This document shows, piece after piece, positions 1 through 7,313 of a stretch of DNA of 32,619 nt; the first letter of the stretch is position 1; each line of letters opens with the position of its first letter. The notes below the pieces were generated by a model. That model made no database searches, was not told where the DNA came from, and saw nothing but the letters and a program-made list of their open reading frames with translations. The stretch comes from an uncultured Rhizobium sp. (GTDB taxonomy: Bacteria > Pseudomonadota > Alphaproteobacteria > Rhizobiales > Rhizobiaceae), in NCBI GenBank assembly GCA_945952045.1, contig CAMFHE010000053.1:1-32619 (forward strand), read 5' to 3'. The position numbers were made by a program, and so were the translations under genes.

Positions 1-1563
1 AAGACCTATTACGAGTGGATGGAAAACATCCAGCCCTGGTGCATTTCGCGCCAGCTGTGGTGGGGCCATCAGATCCCGGCCTGGTATGGTCCCGACGGTC
101 AGGTCTTCGTTGAAAAGAGCGAGGAAGAGGCGCTTCAGGCCGCCATCCAGCATTACCTTGCCCATGAAGGTCCGTGGAAGGCCTGGGTCGAGGACAAGCT
201 GGAGAATTTCGAGCCGGGCGCCATCCTGACCCGCGACGAGGACGTTCTCGACACCTGGTTCTCTTCGGCATTGTGGCCATTCTCGACGCTTGGCTGGCCG
301 GACCAGACGCCGGAGCTCGCCAAGTATTATCCGACCAGCGTGCTGGTCACCGGTTTCGACATCATCTTCTTCTGGGTTGCCCGCATGATGATGATGGGCC
401 TTCACTTTATGAAGGATGAGGACGGCAATCCGGTCGAGCCGTTTCACACTGTCTATGTCCACGCGCTGGTCCGCGACAAGAACGGCCAGAAGATGTCGAA
501 GTCCAAGGGCAACGTCATCGATCCGCTGGAACTGATCAAGGAATACGGCGCCGACGCGCTGCGCTTCACGCTGGCGATCATGGCGGCGCAGGGGCGTGAC
601 GTGAAGCTCGATCCGTCCCGTATCGCCGGTTACCGCAACTTCGGCACCAAGTTGTGGAACGCCACGCGCTTTGCCGAAATGAATGGCGTCAAGCGCGATC
701 CGCATTTCGTGCCGGAAGCGGCGTCGCTGACCGTCAATCGCTGGATCCTGACCGAGCTTTCGCGCACGCAGGGCGAAGTGACCGAGGCGATCGAGAACTA
801 TCGCTTCAACGATGCCGCCGGCAGCCTCTATCGCTTCGTCTGGAATCAGGTCTGCGACTGGTATCTGGAACTGTTGAAGCCGATCTTCTCCGGCGAAGAC
901 GAAAGCGCTCGCAAGGAAGCGCAGGCCTGCGTCGCCTATGTATTGGAAGAGATCTACAAGCTGCTGCATCCCTTCATGCCCTTCATGACGGAAGAGCTTT
1001 GGGCGCATACTGCCGGTGAAGGCGAAACGCGTGACAGCCTGCTCTGCCATGCGGAATGGTCCACGCCGTCCTATGCCGATGAGGCTGCGGCTGCGGAAAT
1101 GAACTGGCTGGTCGATCTCGTTTCCGGTCTGCGCTCGGTTCGCGCCGAAATGAACGTGCCGCCGTCCGCGGTTGCGCCGCTGGTGGTCATCGGCGCCAAC
1201 GGCACGACCGAAGCGCGTCTGGCCCGCCATGACGCCGCAATCAAGCGTCTGGCGCGCGTGGATGCGATTTCGCTGGCCGACAGCGCGCCGAAGGGCGCCG
1301 CGCAGATCGTCGTCGGCGAGGCGACTATCTGCCTGCCGTTGGGCACGCTGATCGATCTCGGTGCGGAAAAGGCACGTCTGGAAAAGGCGATCGCCAAGGG
1401 CGACCAGGAAATCGCCCGCATCAACGGCAAGCTTTCGAACGAAAAATTCGTCGCCAATGCCAATCCAGAGGTCGTCGCAGCCGAGCGCGAGCGCTTGGCT
1501 GAACTCGAGGGTCAGCGTGCCAGCCTTACGGTCGCGCTTCAGCGCGTTTCGGAAGCGGGCTGA
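1..1563 (+). CDS. valS: Valine--tRNA ligase, C-terminal part (5' end outside window)
   Basis: Class I aminoacyl-tRNA synthetase that charges tRNA-Val in the cytoplasm. The frame is open from base 1, so the gene starts upstream; 520 residues are visible of a protein that is usually about 900-950 long. The visible part begins in the catalytic core with the WCISRQLWWGHQIPAW block typical of ValS/IleS. A KMSKSKGN signature follows at visible residues 164-171, then the helical anticodon-binding domain (W-N-x-x-R-F and F-x-x-F-M-P-F-M-T-E-E-L-W-A). A charged C-terminal coiled-coil arm of about 70 residues is characteristic of ValS and touches the tRNA elbow. The HIGH motif lies outside the window. 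The stop is followed within 25 bp by a strong hairpin terminator, so this is probably the last gene of its transcript. Confidence 0.97.
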   Translation, partial: KTYYEWMENIQPWCISRQLWWGHQIPAWYGPDGQVFVEKSEEEALQAAIQHYLAHEGPWKAWVEDKLENFEPGAILTRDEDVLDTWFSSALWPFSTLGWPDQTPELAKYYPTSVLVTGFDIIFFWVARMMMMGLHFMKDEDGNPVEPFHTVYVHALVRDKNGQKMSKSKGNVIDPLELIKEYGADALRFTLAIMAAQGRDVKLDPSRIAGYRNFGTKLWNATRFAEMNGVKRDPHFVPEAASLTVNRWILTELSRTQGEVTEAIENYRFNDAAGSLYRFVWNQVCDWYLELLKPIFSGEDESARKEAQACVAYVLEEIYKLLHPFMPFMTEELWAHTAGEGETRDSLLCHAEWSTPSYADEAAAAEMNWLVDLVSGLRSVRAEMNVPPSAVAPLVVIGANGTTEARLARHDAAIKRLARVDAISLADSAPKGAAQIVVGEATICLPLGTLIDLGAEKARLEKAIAKGDQEIARINGKLSNEKFVANANPEVVAAERERLAELEGQRASLTVALQRVSEAG

Positions 1564-1587
1564 TCAAATCTTCTTTCCTGAAACGAG

Positions 1588-1613
1588 GCCGCCGGAGTGA
1601 TCCGGCGGCTTTT
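1588..1613 (+). terminator. Rho-independent terminator after valS
   Basis: A perfect 9-bp stem, GCCGCCGGA (1588-1596) and TCCGGCGGC (1601-1609), encloses a GTGA tetraloop and is followed by TTTTC. It lies 24 bp after the valS stop codon. Confidence 0.9.
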
Positions 1614-1914
1614 CTGTTTGATGGGTTGCCCTACGAAATCCCTGTGGATAGGCCGGATCGGCCACATTGGCCGGCTGGCGCAAAGATTTTCTCCTTGTGG
1701 ACAATTCCATCCCTAAGAAACGAAATGCAGTTGCTGCTAATGCATCGTTAACGGTATCGTGTTCCGCGAAGGCCCCAAGTTTGATGAGGCGTACCCTCAT
1801 ATTTTTCCGTCCTGCCATTTGCCTCAAGTCAAACTGCTCGGTTAGGTGGTGTGGCGTATCTCGTCCGCTTTCGGCGGAGAGGATCGGGGGCGCCGCAAAC
1901 GGGGAACGATTGAA
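1614..1914. other. Intergenic region upstream of the OmpP1-type gene
   Basis: No coding sequence is supported here. The region becomes AT-richer towards 1720-1820. It contains a short inverted repeat ATGAGG (1784-1789) / CCTCAT (1795-1800), a possible operator or small hairpin in the leader of the downstream outer-membrane gene. I could not place a convincing -35/-10 pair. Confidence 0.4.
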
Positions 1915-3063
1915 ATGCACATGACGATCAGGGGCGTAGCTGCCATCGCGATGGCGACGGTTGCGGCGGGGGCGGCGCATGCCGGCGGCTTTGCGCGCGG
2001 AACGGCGGATACCGATATTCTCTACGAGGATGGCCGCGTGGTCCTTCATAGCGGCGCCACCTATGTCGCGCCCTCTCGCGCCTTTGAAACAGTTTCGGGA
2101 TGGCCGGTCTCGGACGACGGCATGACCGGCAATTATTGGGTACCGAGCCTCGCGGCCAAAATCGGTATCAGCGATGCCTTTTCCTGCGCCGTCACCTATA
2201 CACAGCCCTATGGCGCATCGCTGGAATACGGTCCGCAAACGCAGATGGCGCAATTGATGGCCGGGCGGAACGGCTCGATTGCCTCGCGTCTGCGTTCCAA
2301 TGAGTATGGCGCGACGTGCGCGGCCAAGTTTGCTGCGGGGCGCGGCAATCTCGTCCTGATCGGCGGCGCTTTCCTGCAAAGCATCGATTATGAGGATCGC
2401 TCGCTGCTCGGCACGCTGCATCTGTCGGACGATGAGGCCTATGGCTACCGCATCGGCGCTGCTTACGAAATTCCCGATTACGCGATGCGGGCGCAGATCC
2501 TTTACCGCTCGGCGGTCGGTCATGAAGGTGAGGGTACTTTCACGGCCTCGCCGCTGGCGGCGGCGCGATATGGCGTGCCTGCCGGGTACTCCGTCTTCGC
2601 CTATGGCGGAGGAACGTTGCCGCAATCGCTGGAGATCAGCCTGCGCAGCGGCATTGCCGAGGACTGGCTTGCCTTCGGTTCGGTCAAGTGGACGGATTGG
2701 AGCGTTTTGCCGTCGCTCGACTATGTCGTCAGCGGCTTCGGACCGCAGCGAAAGGATTTCAACTTTCAGGACGGCTGGACGATCCAGGCTGGCTTTGCCC
2801 ATAATTTCACCGAGACGCTGTCCGGCCTCGTCAGTCTGACCTGGGACAAGGGTGTCGGTACGGGCGCGGATACCTTGACCGATAGCTGGACGCTGGGCGC
2901 AGGTGCACAACTCCAGACAGATATCGGCACCTTCCGGCTTGGCGCGGGGCTGACCTATCTGACGGCTGGAGAGCAGAGCATTGCGCGTGGCGCCACGCTG
3001 GATGCGACCGTGGGTGGCGATTGGGCGCTCGGAATGAGCACGTCCTATGCAATAAAGTTTTAA
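1915..3063 (+). CDS. OmpP1/FadL/TodX-family outer-membrane transport protein
   Basis: Predicted outer-membrane beta-barrel of 382 residues in the family that carries long-chain fatty acids and other hydrophobic compounds across the outer membrane. A Sec signal peptide (about residues 1-23, ending AAGAAHA before GGFARG) precedes a glycine- and aromatic-rich sequence of alternating polar and hydrophobic residues typical of barrel strands. The chain ends ...SYAIKF, with the terminal phenylalanine expected of a BAM substrate. I chose ATG 1915 because GGGGAA lies 8 nt upstream. The frame is open further upstream, but that extension would put charged sequence before the signal peptide. A second ATG at 1921 is also possible. 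The substrate cannot be told from sequence. The gene stands alone between the valS terminator and the long exoR upstream region. Confidence 0.78.
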   Translation: MHMTIRGVAAIAMATVAAGAAHAGGFARGTADTDILYEDGRVVLHSGATYVAPSRAFETVSGWPVSDDGMTGNYWVPSLAAKIGISDAFSCAVTYTQPYGASLEYGPQTQMAQLMAGRNGSIASRLRSNEYGATCAAKFAAGRGNLVLIGGAFLQSIDYEDRSLLGTLHLSDDEAYGYRIGAAYEIPDYAMRAQILYRSAVGHEGEGTFTASPLAAARYGVPAGYSVFAYGGGTLPQSLEISLRSGIAEDWLAFGSVKWTDWSVLPSLDYVVSGFGPQRKDFNFQDGWTIQAGFAHNFTETLSGLVSLTWDKGVGTGADTLTDSWTLGAGAQLQTDIGTFRLGAGLTYLTAGEQSIARGATLDATVGGDWALGMSTSYAIKF

Positions 3064-3637
3064 GCTTGACGGTGAATATTGCCGTGGAAAGAATATCTGC
3101 GGCAACCGTCCGTTAAAGCTTGTCGAAACGGCCCGTGCATCACGCATCACGTTTCTGTGACGATTCCGCAACAGTATTTTTCAAGAGGTCGTGTATCAAG
3201 TTCAGGGGTCAATTCTGTCCATTTCCCGCCACAAACTGGGCGCAGCGATGGGAACAGTTTCAAGTGGGCAGATGCATTTTTGGGCGAAATGATAAAAAGA
3301 CAGTCGAATTCTTTTGATCCGCGATGGGTAAGGCATTCCGTGCCTGTTAACCATTTTGGGCAGAATACGGCTTTCTTTCCGGCGGCAGGCTTATCCACTC
3401 ACGCGTATGTGTTTCAGGTCGGGACCGATTCCTGCACTCTGAATTCTCATGCTGCAGTTGCGGGCCTCAGTGTCGTCCAAATGCGCTCCTATGCTTGTTC
3501 ATACAGTTCGGAACGAGGCGTCATTCCGGCAAGAGCGCCGAAGGCGACAGGTCGTTCCCTCACAAGAATACCGGCTCGAATCCGGTCCGCCGCTTCGGTG
3601 GATTGTCTGGCGAGCGGAGCGAAAGAACAGTGCCGTC
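3064..3637. other. Long intergenic region / probable exoR promoter and leader
   Basis: No gene is supported in this 574-bp stretch; the open frame at 3079-3651 has neither a ribosome-binding site nor a recognisable product. Just after the upstream stop is an interrupted inverted repeat: GACGG (3068-3072) plus TTGCCG (3079-3084) face CGGCAACCGTC (3100-3110). It may be a terminator stem but lacks a clear T-run. At 3570-3586 there is a perfect 5-bp hairpin, ACCGG / CCGGT with loop CTCGAAT, resembling a tRNA T-arm. The rest probably holds the exoR promoter and a long 5' leader, but I cannot place promoter hexamers with confidence. Confidence 0.45.
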
Positions 3638-4435
3638 ATGCTGATGTTTGAGTATCGATCCGTTAAAGCCGTCATGATGGGACTGGCAATTGCCTTTGCG
3701 GGCGCGAGCCAGTGCCACGCCTTCGATATCAAGACCGAAGTCAACAAGGATTCGGGGCCGTTCGACCTCTTCAAATTCGGCTTCAAGGCCTACAAGAACG
3801 GCCAGAAGCAGGAAGCCATCGAAGCCTATCGTTATGCCGCCGAAAAGGGCCATACCGGCTCGCGCTGGGCGCTGGCCAACATGTATGCGGATGGCGACGG
3901 CGTCACGCGCAACGATTTCGAAGCCTTCAAGATTTACAGCGAGATCGCCAATCAGGGCGTCGAGCCGGGCTCGGAAGACACCGGTTTCTTCGTCAATGCG
4001 CTGATGGCGCTGGCGCATTATTACCAGTTCGGCATTCCCGACAGCCCGGTGCAGGTCGATCTCTCGCAAGCGCGTCAGCTCTATTTCCAGGCCGCATCCA
4101 CCTTCGGCGTCGCCGAAGCGCAGTTCCAGCTCGCCAAGATGATTCTCGAAGGCGATGGCGGCAAGCCAAACGTGCAGCAGGCCAAGAAGTGGCTGAATGC
4201 CGCCCGCAAGAACGGCCATGCCGGCGCCATGGCGGTGTTTGGCAATATCCTGTTTCAGGAAGGCCAGTCGGTGCGCGGTCTTGCGTTCATGACGGCTGCG
4301 ATCGACAAATGCCATCCGCAGGATTGCGCCTGGATGCAGTCGCTCCAGGAAGAAGCCTTTTCGGTATCGACCGAAAAAGACCGTCGCGGCGCCATTCAGC
4401 GCGCCCACAACCTCGCATCGGCCGAGGCCGAATAA
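3638..4435 (+). CDS. exoR: ExoR, periplasmic Sel1-repeat negative regulator of ExoS/ChvI signalling
   Basis: ExoR is a rhizobial periplasmic protein that binds the sensor kinase ExoS and restrains the ExoS/ChvI two-component system. It thereby controls exopolysaccharide, motility and acid/host responses; proteolysis of ExoR releases the kinase. The 265-residue product matches the roughly 268-residue family length. It has a signal peptide (hydrophobic stretch 11-24, probable cleavage after CHA at 28) and then Sel1/TPR-like repeats rich in A-x-x-G-x-x-x-A. Examples are YAAEKGHTGSRWALANMYAD, AEAQFQLAKMILEGDGG and ARKNGHAGAMAVFGNILF. ATG 3638 was chosen for its length match and position just before the signal peptide; the SD is weak, and ATG 3644 or 3674 are alternatives. 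Convergent with xth, 42 bp away. The identification rests on recalled similarity to Sinorhizobium ExoR. Confidence 0.9.
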   Translation: MLMFEYRSVKAVMMGLAIAFAGASQCHAFDIKTEVNKDSGPFDLFKFGFKAYKNGQKQEAIEAYRYAAEKGHTGSRWALANMYADGDGVTRNDFEAFKIYSEIANQGVEPGSEDTGFFVNALMALAHYYQFGIPDSPVQVDLSQARQLYFQAASTFGVAEAQFQLAKMILEGDGGKPNVQQAKKWLNAARKNGHAGAMAVFGNILFQEGQSVRGLAFMTAAIDKCHPQDCAWMQSLQEEAFSVSTEKDRRGAIQRAHNLASAEAE

Positions 4436-4477
4436 GGCTTGATAGCGCCGGCCGCGCGCGGACGTCTTCTCACATGA

Positions 4478-5269
4478 TCAGGTGGTGAAATCGAAATGGC
4501 CGACGACCGGAACGTGGTCGGACGGCTTTTCCCAGGCGCGCACATGCTTTTCGATCGAGGTCGAGAGCAGGCGATTGGCCGCTTCCGGCGACAGCATCAG
4601 ATGGTCGATGCGGATGCCGTTGTTCTTCTGCCAGGCACCGGCCTGATAATCCCAGAACGTATAGAGCTTGGTGGCGTCCGTGGTGGCGCGCACGGCGTCG
4701 AGCAGGCCGAGGTTTTCCAGCCTGCGAAAGGCTTGACGCGTCTGCGGCAGGAAAAGCGCATCGCCCGCCCAGACAGCCGGATCGTAGCAGTCATGCGGTT
4801 CGGGGATGACATTGTAGTCGCCGGCGAGGATCAAGGGCTCCTCCAGCGCCAGCCTCTTGGCGGCATAGGCCTGCAGCCGTTCCATCCAGGCAAGCTTGTA
4901 GGGATATTTCACCGGATCGTCCGGCGGATTTCCATTCGGCAGGTAGAGCGAGACGACGCGTACCACGCCGCCGGGTATGGAAAATACGCCCTCGATGAAA
5001 CGCGACTGCTCGTCGGCGTCATCGCCGGGGAGGCCGCGATTGACCTCGTCCGGACGGATCTTCGACAGCAGCGCCACGCCGTTGAAGCCTTTCTGGCCAT
5101 GGGTTTCGACGTGATAGCCGAGCGCTTCGATCGCCTCGCGCGGAAAACCTTCGTCGACGGTCTTGATTTCCTGCAGGCAGGCGATGTCGGGATTGGAGGT
5201 CTGCAGCCATGCGCAAAGATTGTCGATACGCGCGCGCACGCCGTTGATGTTCCAGGTGGCAATCTTCAT
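4478..5269 (-). CDS. xth: Exodeoxyribonuclease III / AP endonuclease
   Basis: Mg-dependent endonuclease/exonuclease/phosphatase-fold enzyme that cuts DNA 5' to abasic sites and acts as a 3'-5' exonuclease in base-excision repair. The 263-residue protein begins MKIATWNINGVRARI, carrying the N-x-N metal/active-site region. It continues with CLQEIKT (metal-binding Glu near residue 37), an AGDYNV block (catalytic Asp and Asn), and ends with SDHVPVVGHF, which holds the catalytic Asp-His pair. All expected catalytic motifs are present and the length is normal. It faces exoR convergently. A palindromic repeat begins about 14 bp upstream of its start. Confidence 0.94.
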   Translation of the reverse strand: MKIATWNINGVRARIDNLCAWLQTSNPDIACLQEIKTVDEGFPREAIEALGYHVETHGQKGFNGVALLSKIRPDEVNRGLPGDDADEQSRFIEGVFSIPGGVVRVVSLYLPNGNPPDDPVKYPYKLAWMERLQAYAAKRLALEEPLILAGDYNVIPEPHDCYDPAVWAGDALFLPQTRQAFRRLENLGLLDAVRATTDATKLYTFWDYQAGAWQKNNGIRIDHLMLSPEAANRLLSTSIEKHVRAWEKPSDHVPVVGHFDFTT

Positions 5270-5282
5270 GGCGAACGATCCT

Positions 5283-5390
5283 TAGAGCATTTCCAGGAAA
5301 AGTGCGAAGCGGTTTTCCGTCCGGAAATGCGTGAAAACAAAGAGATAGAGCGTTTTCGCGATTCGGGGAAAAGCGGAACCGGCCTAGAGC
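5283..5390. repeat. Palindromic intergenic repeat of the type widespread in Rhizobiales (RIME-like)
   Basis: Three TAGAGC boxes (5283-5288, 5346-5351, 5385-5390) mark off two palindromic modules. Module 1 is a nested inverted repeat: GCATTTCC (5287-5294) pairs with GGAAATGC (5323-5330), and inside it GGAAAA (5296-5301) pairs with TTTTCC (5313-5318). Module 2 has an imperfect CGTTTTC / GAAAAGCG arrangement. From memory, units with GGAAAAGTGCGAAGCGGTTT and an AAAGAGATAGAGC junction are dispersed many times in rhizobial, Brucella and Mesorhizobium genomes. It lies between two minus-strand genes, xth and erpA, and the transcript could fold here. Confidence 0.75.
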
Positions 5391-5428
5391 TTTTTCCCTT
5401 CATAGCGGAAGCGGGTCGCTTTGCCATA

Positions 5429-5459
5429 AGAAAAGGGCCGCGGCGGTGTGCTGCGGCCC
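5429..5459 (-). terminator. Rho-independent terminator after erpA
   Basis: On the minus strand, GGGCCGC (5459-5453) and GCGGCCC (5441-5435) form a 7-bp GC stem followed by TTTTC. It starts 28 bp after the erpA stop and separates erpA from the repeat and xth. Confidence 0.8.
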
Positions 5460-5486
5460 GATTGGCTGGGGATGAAGCGGATTGCC

Positions 5487-5822
5487 TCAGATGGAGAAGC
5501 TGGTGCCGCAGCCGCAGCTTGCCACGGCATTGGGGTTCTTGATCTGGAAGGACTGGCCAAGCAGGTTGTCGACGAAATCGATCTCCGAACCGGCCATGTA
5601 GATGAGCGACATGCTGTCGATAAACACGGTCGCGGCATTCTTTTCGATGATGAAATCGTCATCGCCGGCGGGTGTGTCGATAAGATCGAACTTGTACGAA
5701 AACCCGGAACAGCCGCCGCCTTCAACGGAGACGCGCATGGCGTTCTTGCCGTCCTCGGTGGTCAGGATGGCGGCGATTCGCTTCGCCGCCGAGTCGGAAA
5801 GGGTAACGGTTTCGGTGCTCAT
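5487..5822 (-). CDS. erpA: A-type iron-sulfur cluster carrier / insertion protein
   Basis: Small cytoplasmic A-type carrier (IscA/ErpA/HesB family) that receives Fe-S clusters and delivers them to apo-enzymes. The 111-residue product starts MSTETVTLSDSAAKRI. It contains the three conserved cysteines: one in GGGCSGFSYKF (about residue 38) and two in the C-terminal CGCG motif (about 103-105). An in-frame ATG 21 bp upstream exists, but AGGAGG lies just before the ATG at 5822, which decides the start. Transcribed divergently from dgt, with about 207 bp between them. ErpA versus IscA/SufA cannot be fully separated by sequence alone; ErpA fits a stand-alone gene outside an isc or suf operon. Confidence 0.9.
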   Translation of the reverse strand: MSTETVTLSDSAAKRIAAILTTEDGKNAMRVSVEGGGCSGFSYKFDLIDTPAGDDDFIIEKNAATVFIDSMSLIYMAGSEIDFVDNLLGQSFQIKNPNAVASCGCGTSFSI

Positions 5823-6029
5823 TGTGCCTCCTGCCGGGGTCAAGATCCGGAGAGATGGTTTGTCATGGTTCGCTCAAGCCGCTGACCTATATATTCTATT
5901 CATCGACCGGGCCGTCTGCGGCGCAGTCGAAAACAGCGAAATGGGTCCGCACGCGTTGCTCTCGTTGCTAATAGGTATGAAGAGGGCGTGCGGACGTCAA
6001 TGGGCGGCACGGCCCGGACAGGAAGAACG

Positions 6030-7247
6030 ATGACGATCGATGAAAATGCACTGGGGTTCGGGGCAGGCGAACGGGCAATCTATGCGGCCAATCCGTGGGC
6101 GAGCCGGGGACGGCTCTATCCGGAAACGGCAAGCCTGACGCGGTCCGATTTCCAGCGCGACCGCGACCGCATCGTCCACACCACCGCCTTCCGCCGGCTC
6201 AAGCACAAGACGCAGGTGTTTATCGGGCCTGACGGCGATCATTATCGCACACGCCTGACCCATACGATCGAGGTGGCGCAGATCGCCCGTGCGCTGGCGC
6301 GCGCGCTCAAGCTTGACGAGGATCTGGCCGAGGGCGTGGCGCTCGTCCACGATTTCGGTCACACGCCCTTCGGCCATACCGGCGAGGACGCGCTTCACGA
6401 CATGCTGAAGGACTATGGCGGTTTCGACCACAATGCCCAGTCTCTGCGCATCGTCACCAAGCTGGAGCGTCGTTATGCCGAATTCGACGGGCTGAACCTG
6501 ACCTGGGAAAGCCTTGAAGGCCTCGTCAAGCATAATGGCCCGCTGCTTACGCCGGATGGAGAAGGCACACGCGGACCCGTTCCGCAGCCGATCCTCGATT
6601 ATTGCGAGCTGCACGATCTCGAACTGGCAAGCTTCGCCAGCCTGGAGGCGCAGGTGGCGGCGATTGCCGACGATATCGCCTACAACACCCATGACATCGA
6701 TGACGGCTTGCGCTCCGGCTATCTGACTTTCGATATGTTGGAGGAAATTCCCTTCCTCGCCGGGCTGATGGCCGAGGTGCGGGACCGTTATCCCTATCTG
6801 GAAGACAGCCGCTTTACCCATGAGATCATGCGCCGCCAGATCACCCGCATGGTGGAAGATGTCATCGCCGTTTCGCAGGAGCGCCTGAAGCAGGTCGCCC
6901 CACAATCGGCGCAGGATATCCGCAATGCCGATCGCGTCATCGCAACCTTCTCGGAAAGGATGTCCGAGACGGACAGGCAGATCAAGGCAATGCTGTTCAA
7001 GCGCATATACCGGCATCCCGATATCATGCGCATCCGCGCCAATGCCGCGCAGATCGTCGCCGACCTGTTTCGCGCCTTCATGGACGATCCGCAATTGATG
7101 CAGGGGCATTATTGGGTGGATTGCATTCCGCAACTCGGACCGGCGGCGCGTGCGCGTCATGTCGGCGACTATCTGGCGGGCATGACCGACACTTATGCGA
7201 TGAACACCCATCGCCGCCTGTTTGACCACACACCCGATTTGCGATAG
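6030..7247 (+). CDS. dgt: Deoxyguanosinetriphosphate triphosphohydrolase-like protein (HD superfamily)
   Basis: Hydrolyses dNTPs, classically dGTP, to the deoxynucleoside and triphosphate. The 405 residues match the shorter dGTPase-like class found in alphaproteobacteria. The HD metal site is intact: FRRLKHKTQV from residue 54, His78 in RLTHTIEV, and His107-Asp108 in VHDFGHTPFGH. A further Asp-rich block, AIADDIAYNTHDIDD, follows. ATG 6030 was chosen because AGGAAG lies 4 nt upstream. An in-frame GTG at 5988 would add 14 residues unlike the family. The gene is 66 bp upstream of argS and probably co-transcribed with it; this pairing is common in the group. Confidence 0.93.
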   Translation: MTIDENALGFGAGERAIYAANPWASRGRLYPETASLTRSDFQRDRDRIVHTTAFRRLKHKTQVFIGPDGDHYRTRLTHTIEVAQIARALARALKLDEDLAEGVALVHDFGHTPFGHTGEDALHDMLKDYGGFDHNAQSLRIVTKLERRYAEFDGLNLTWESLEGLVKHNGPLLTPDGEGTRGPVPQPILDYCELHDLELASFASLEAQVAAIADDIAYNTHDIDDGLRSGYLTFDMLEEIPFLAGLMAEVRDRYPYLEDSRFTHEIMRRQITRMVEDVIAVSQERLKQVAPQSAQDIRNADRVIATFSERMSETDRQIKAMLFKRIYRHPDIMRIRANAAQIVADLFRAFMDDPQLMQGHYWVDCIPQLGPAARARHVGDYLAGMTDTYAMNTHRRLFDHTPDLR

Positions 7248-7313
7248 GCAGCGCCGGGAATTGCAGGCCTTATGCCTGCCGTCACGATGCGCCAATTGCA
7301 AGTGGACAGGATC

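Noticed and set aside
1564..3171. 535-residue minus-strand open frame
   Set aside because: Antisense to the OmpP1-type gene and across the valS terminator; composition is Arg/His-rich as in shadow frames, with no recognisable domain.
3570..3586. Possible tRNA gene or fragment suggested by a T-arm-like hairpin (ACCGG-CTCGAAT-CCGGT)
   Set aside because: No matching 5' acceptor strand, D-arm or anticodon arm could be found within 100 bp upstream, so it is only a hairpin.
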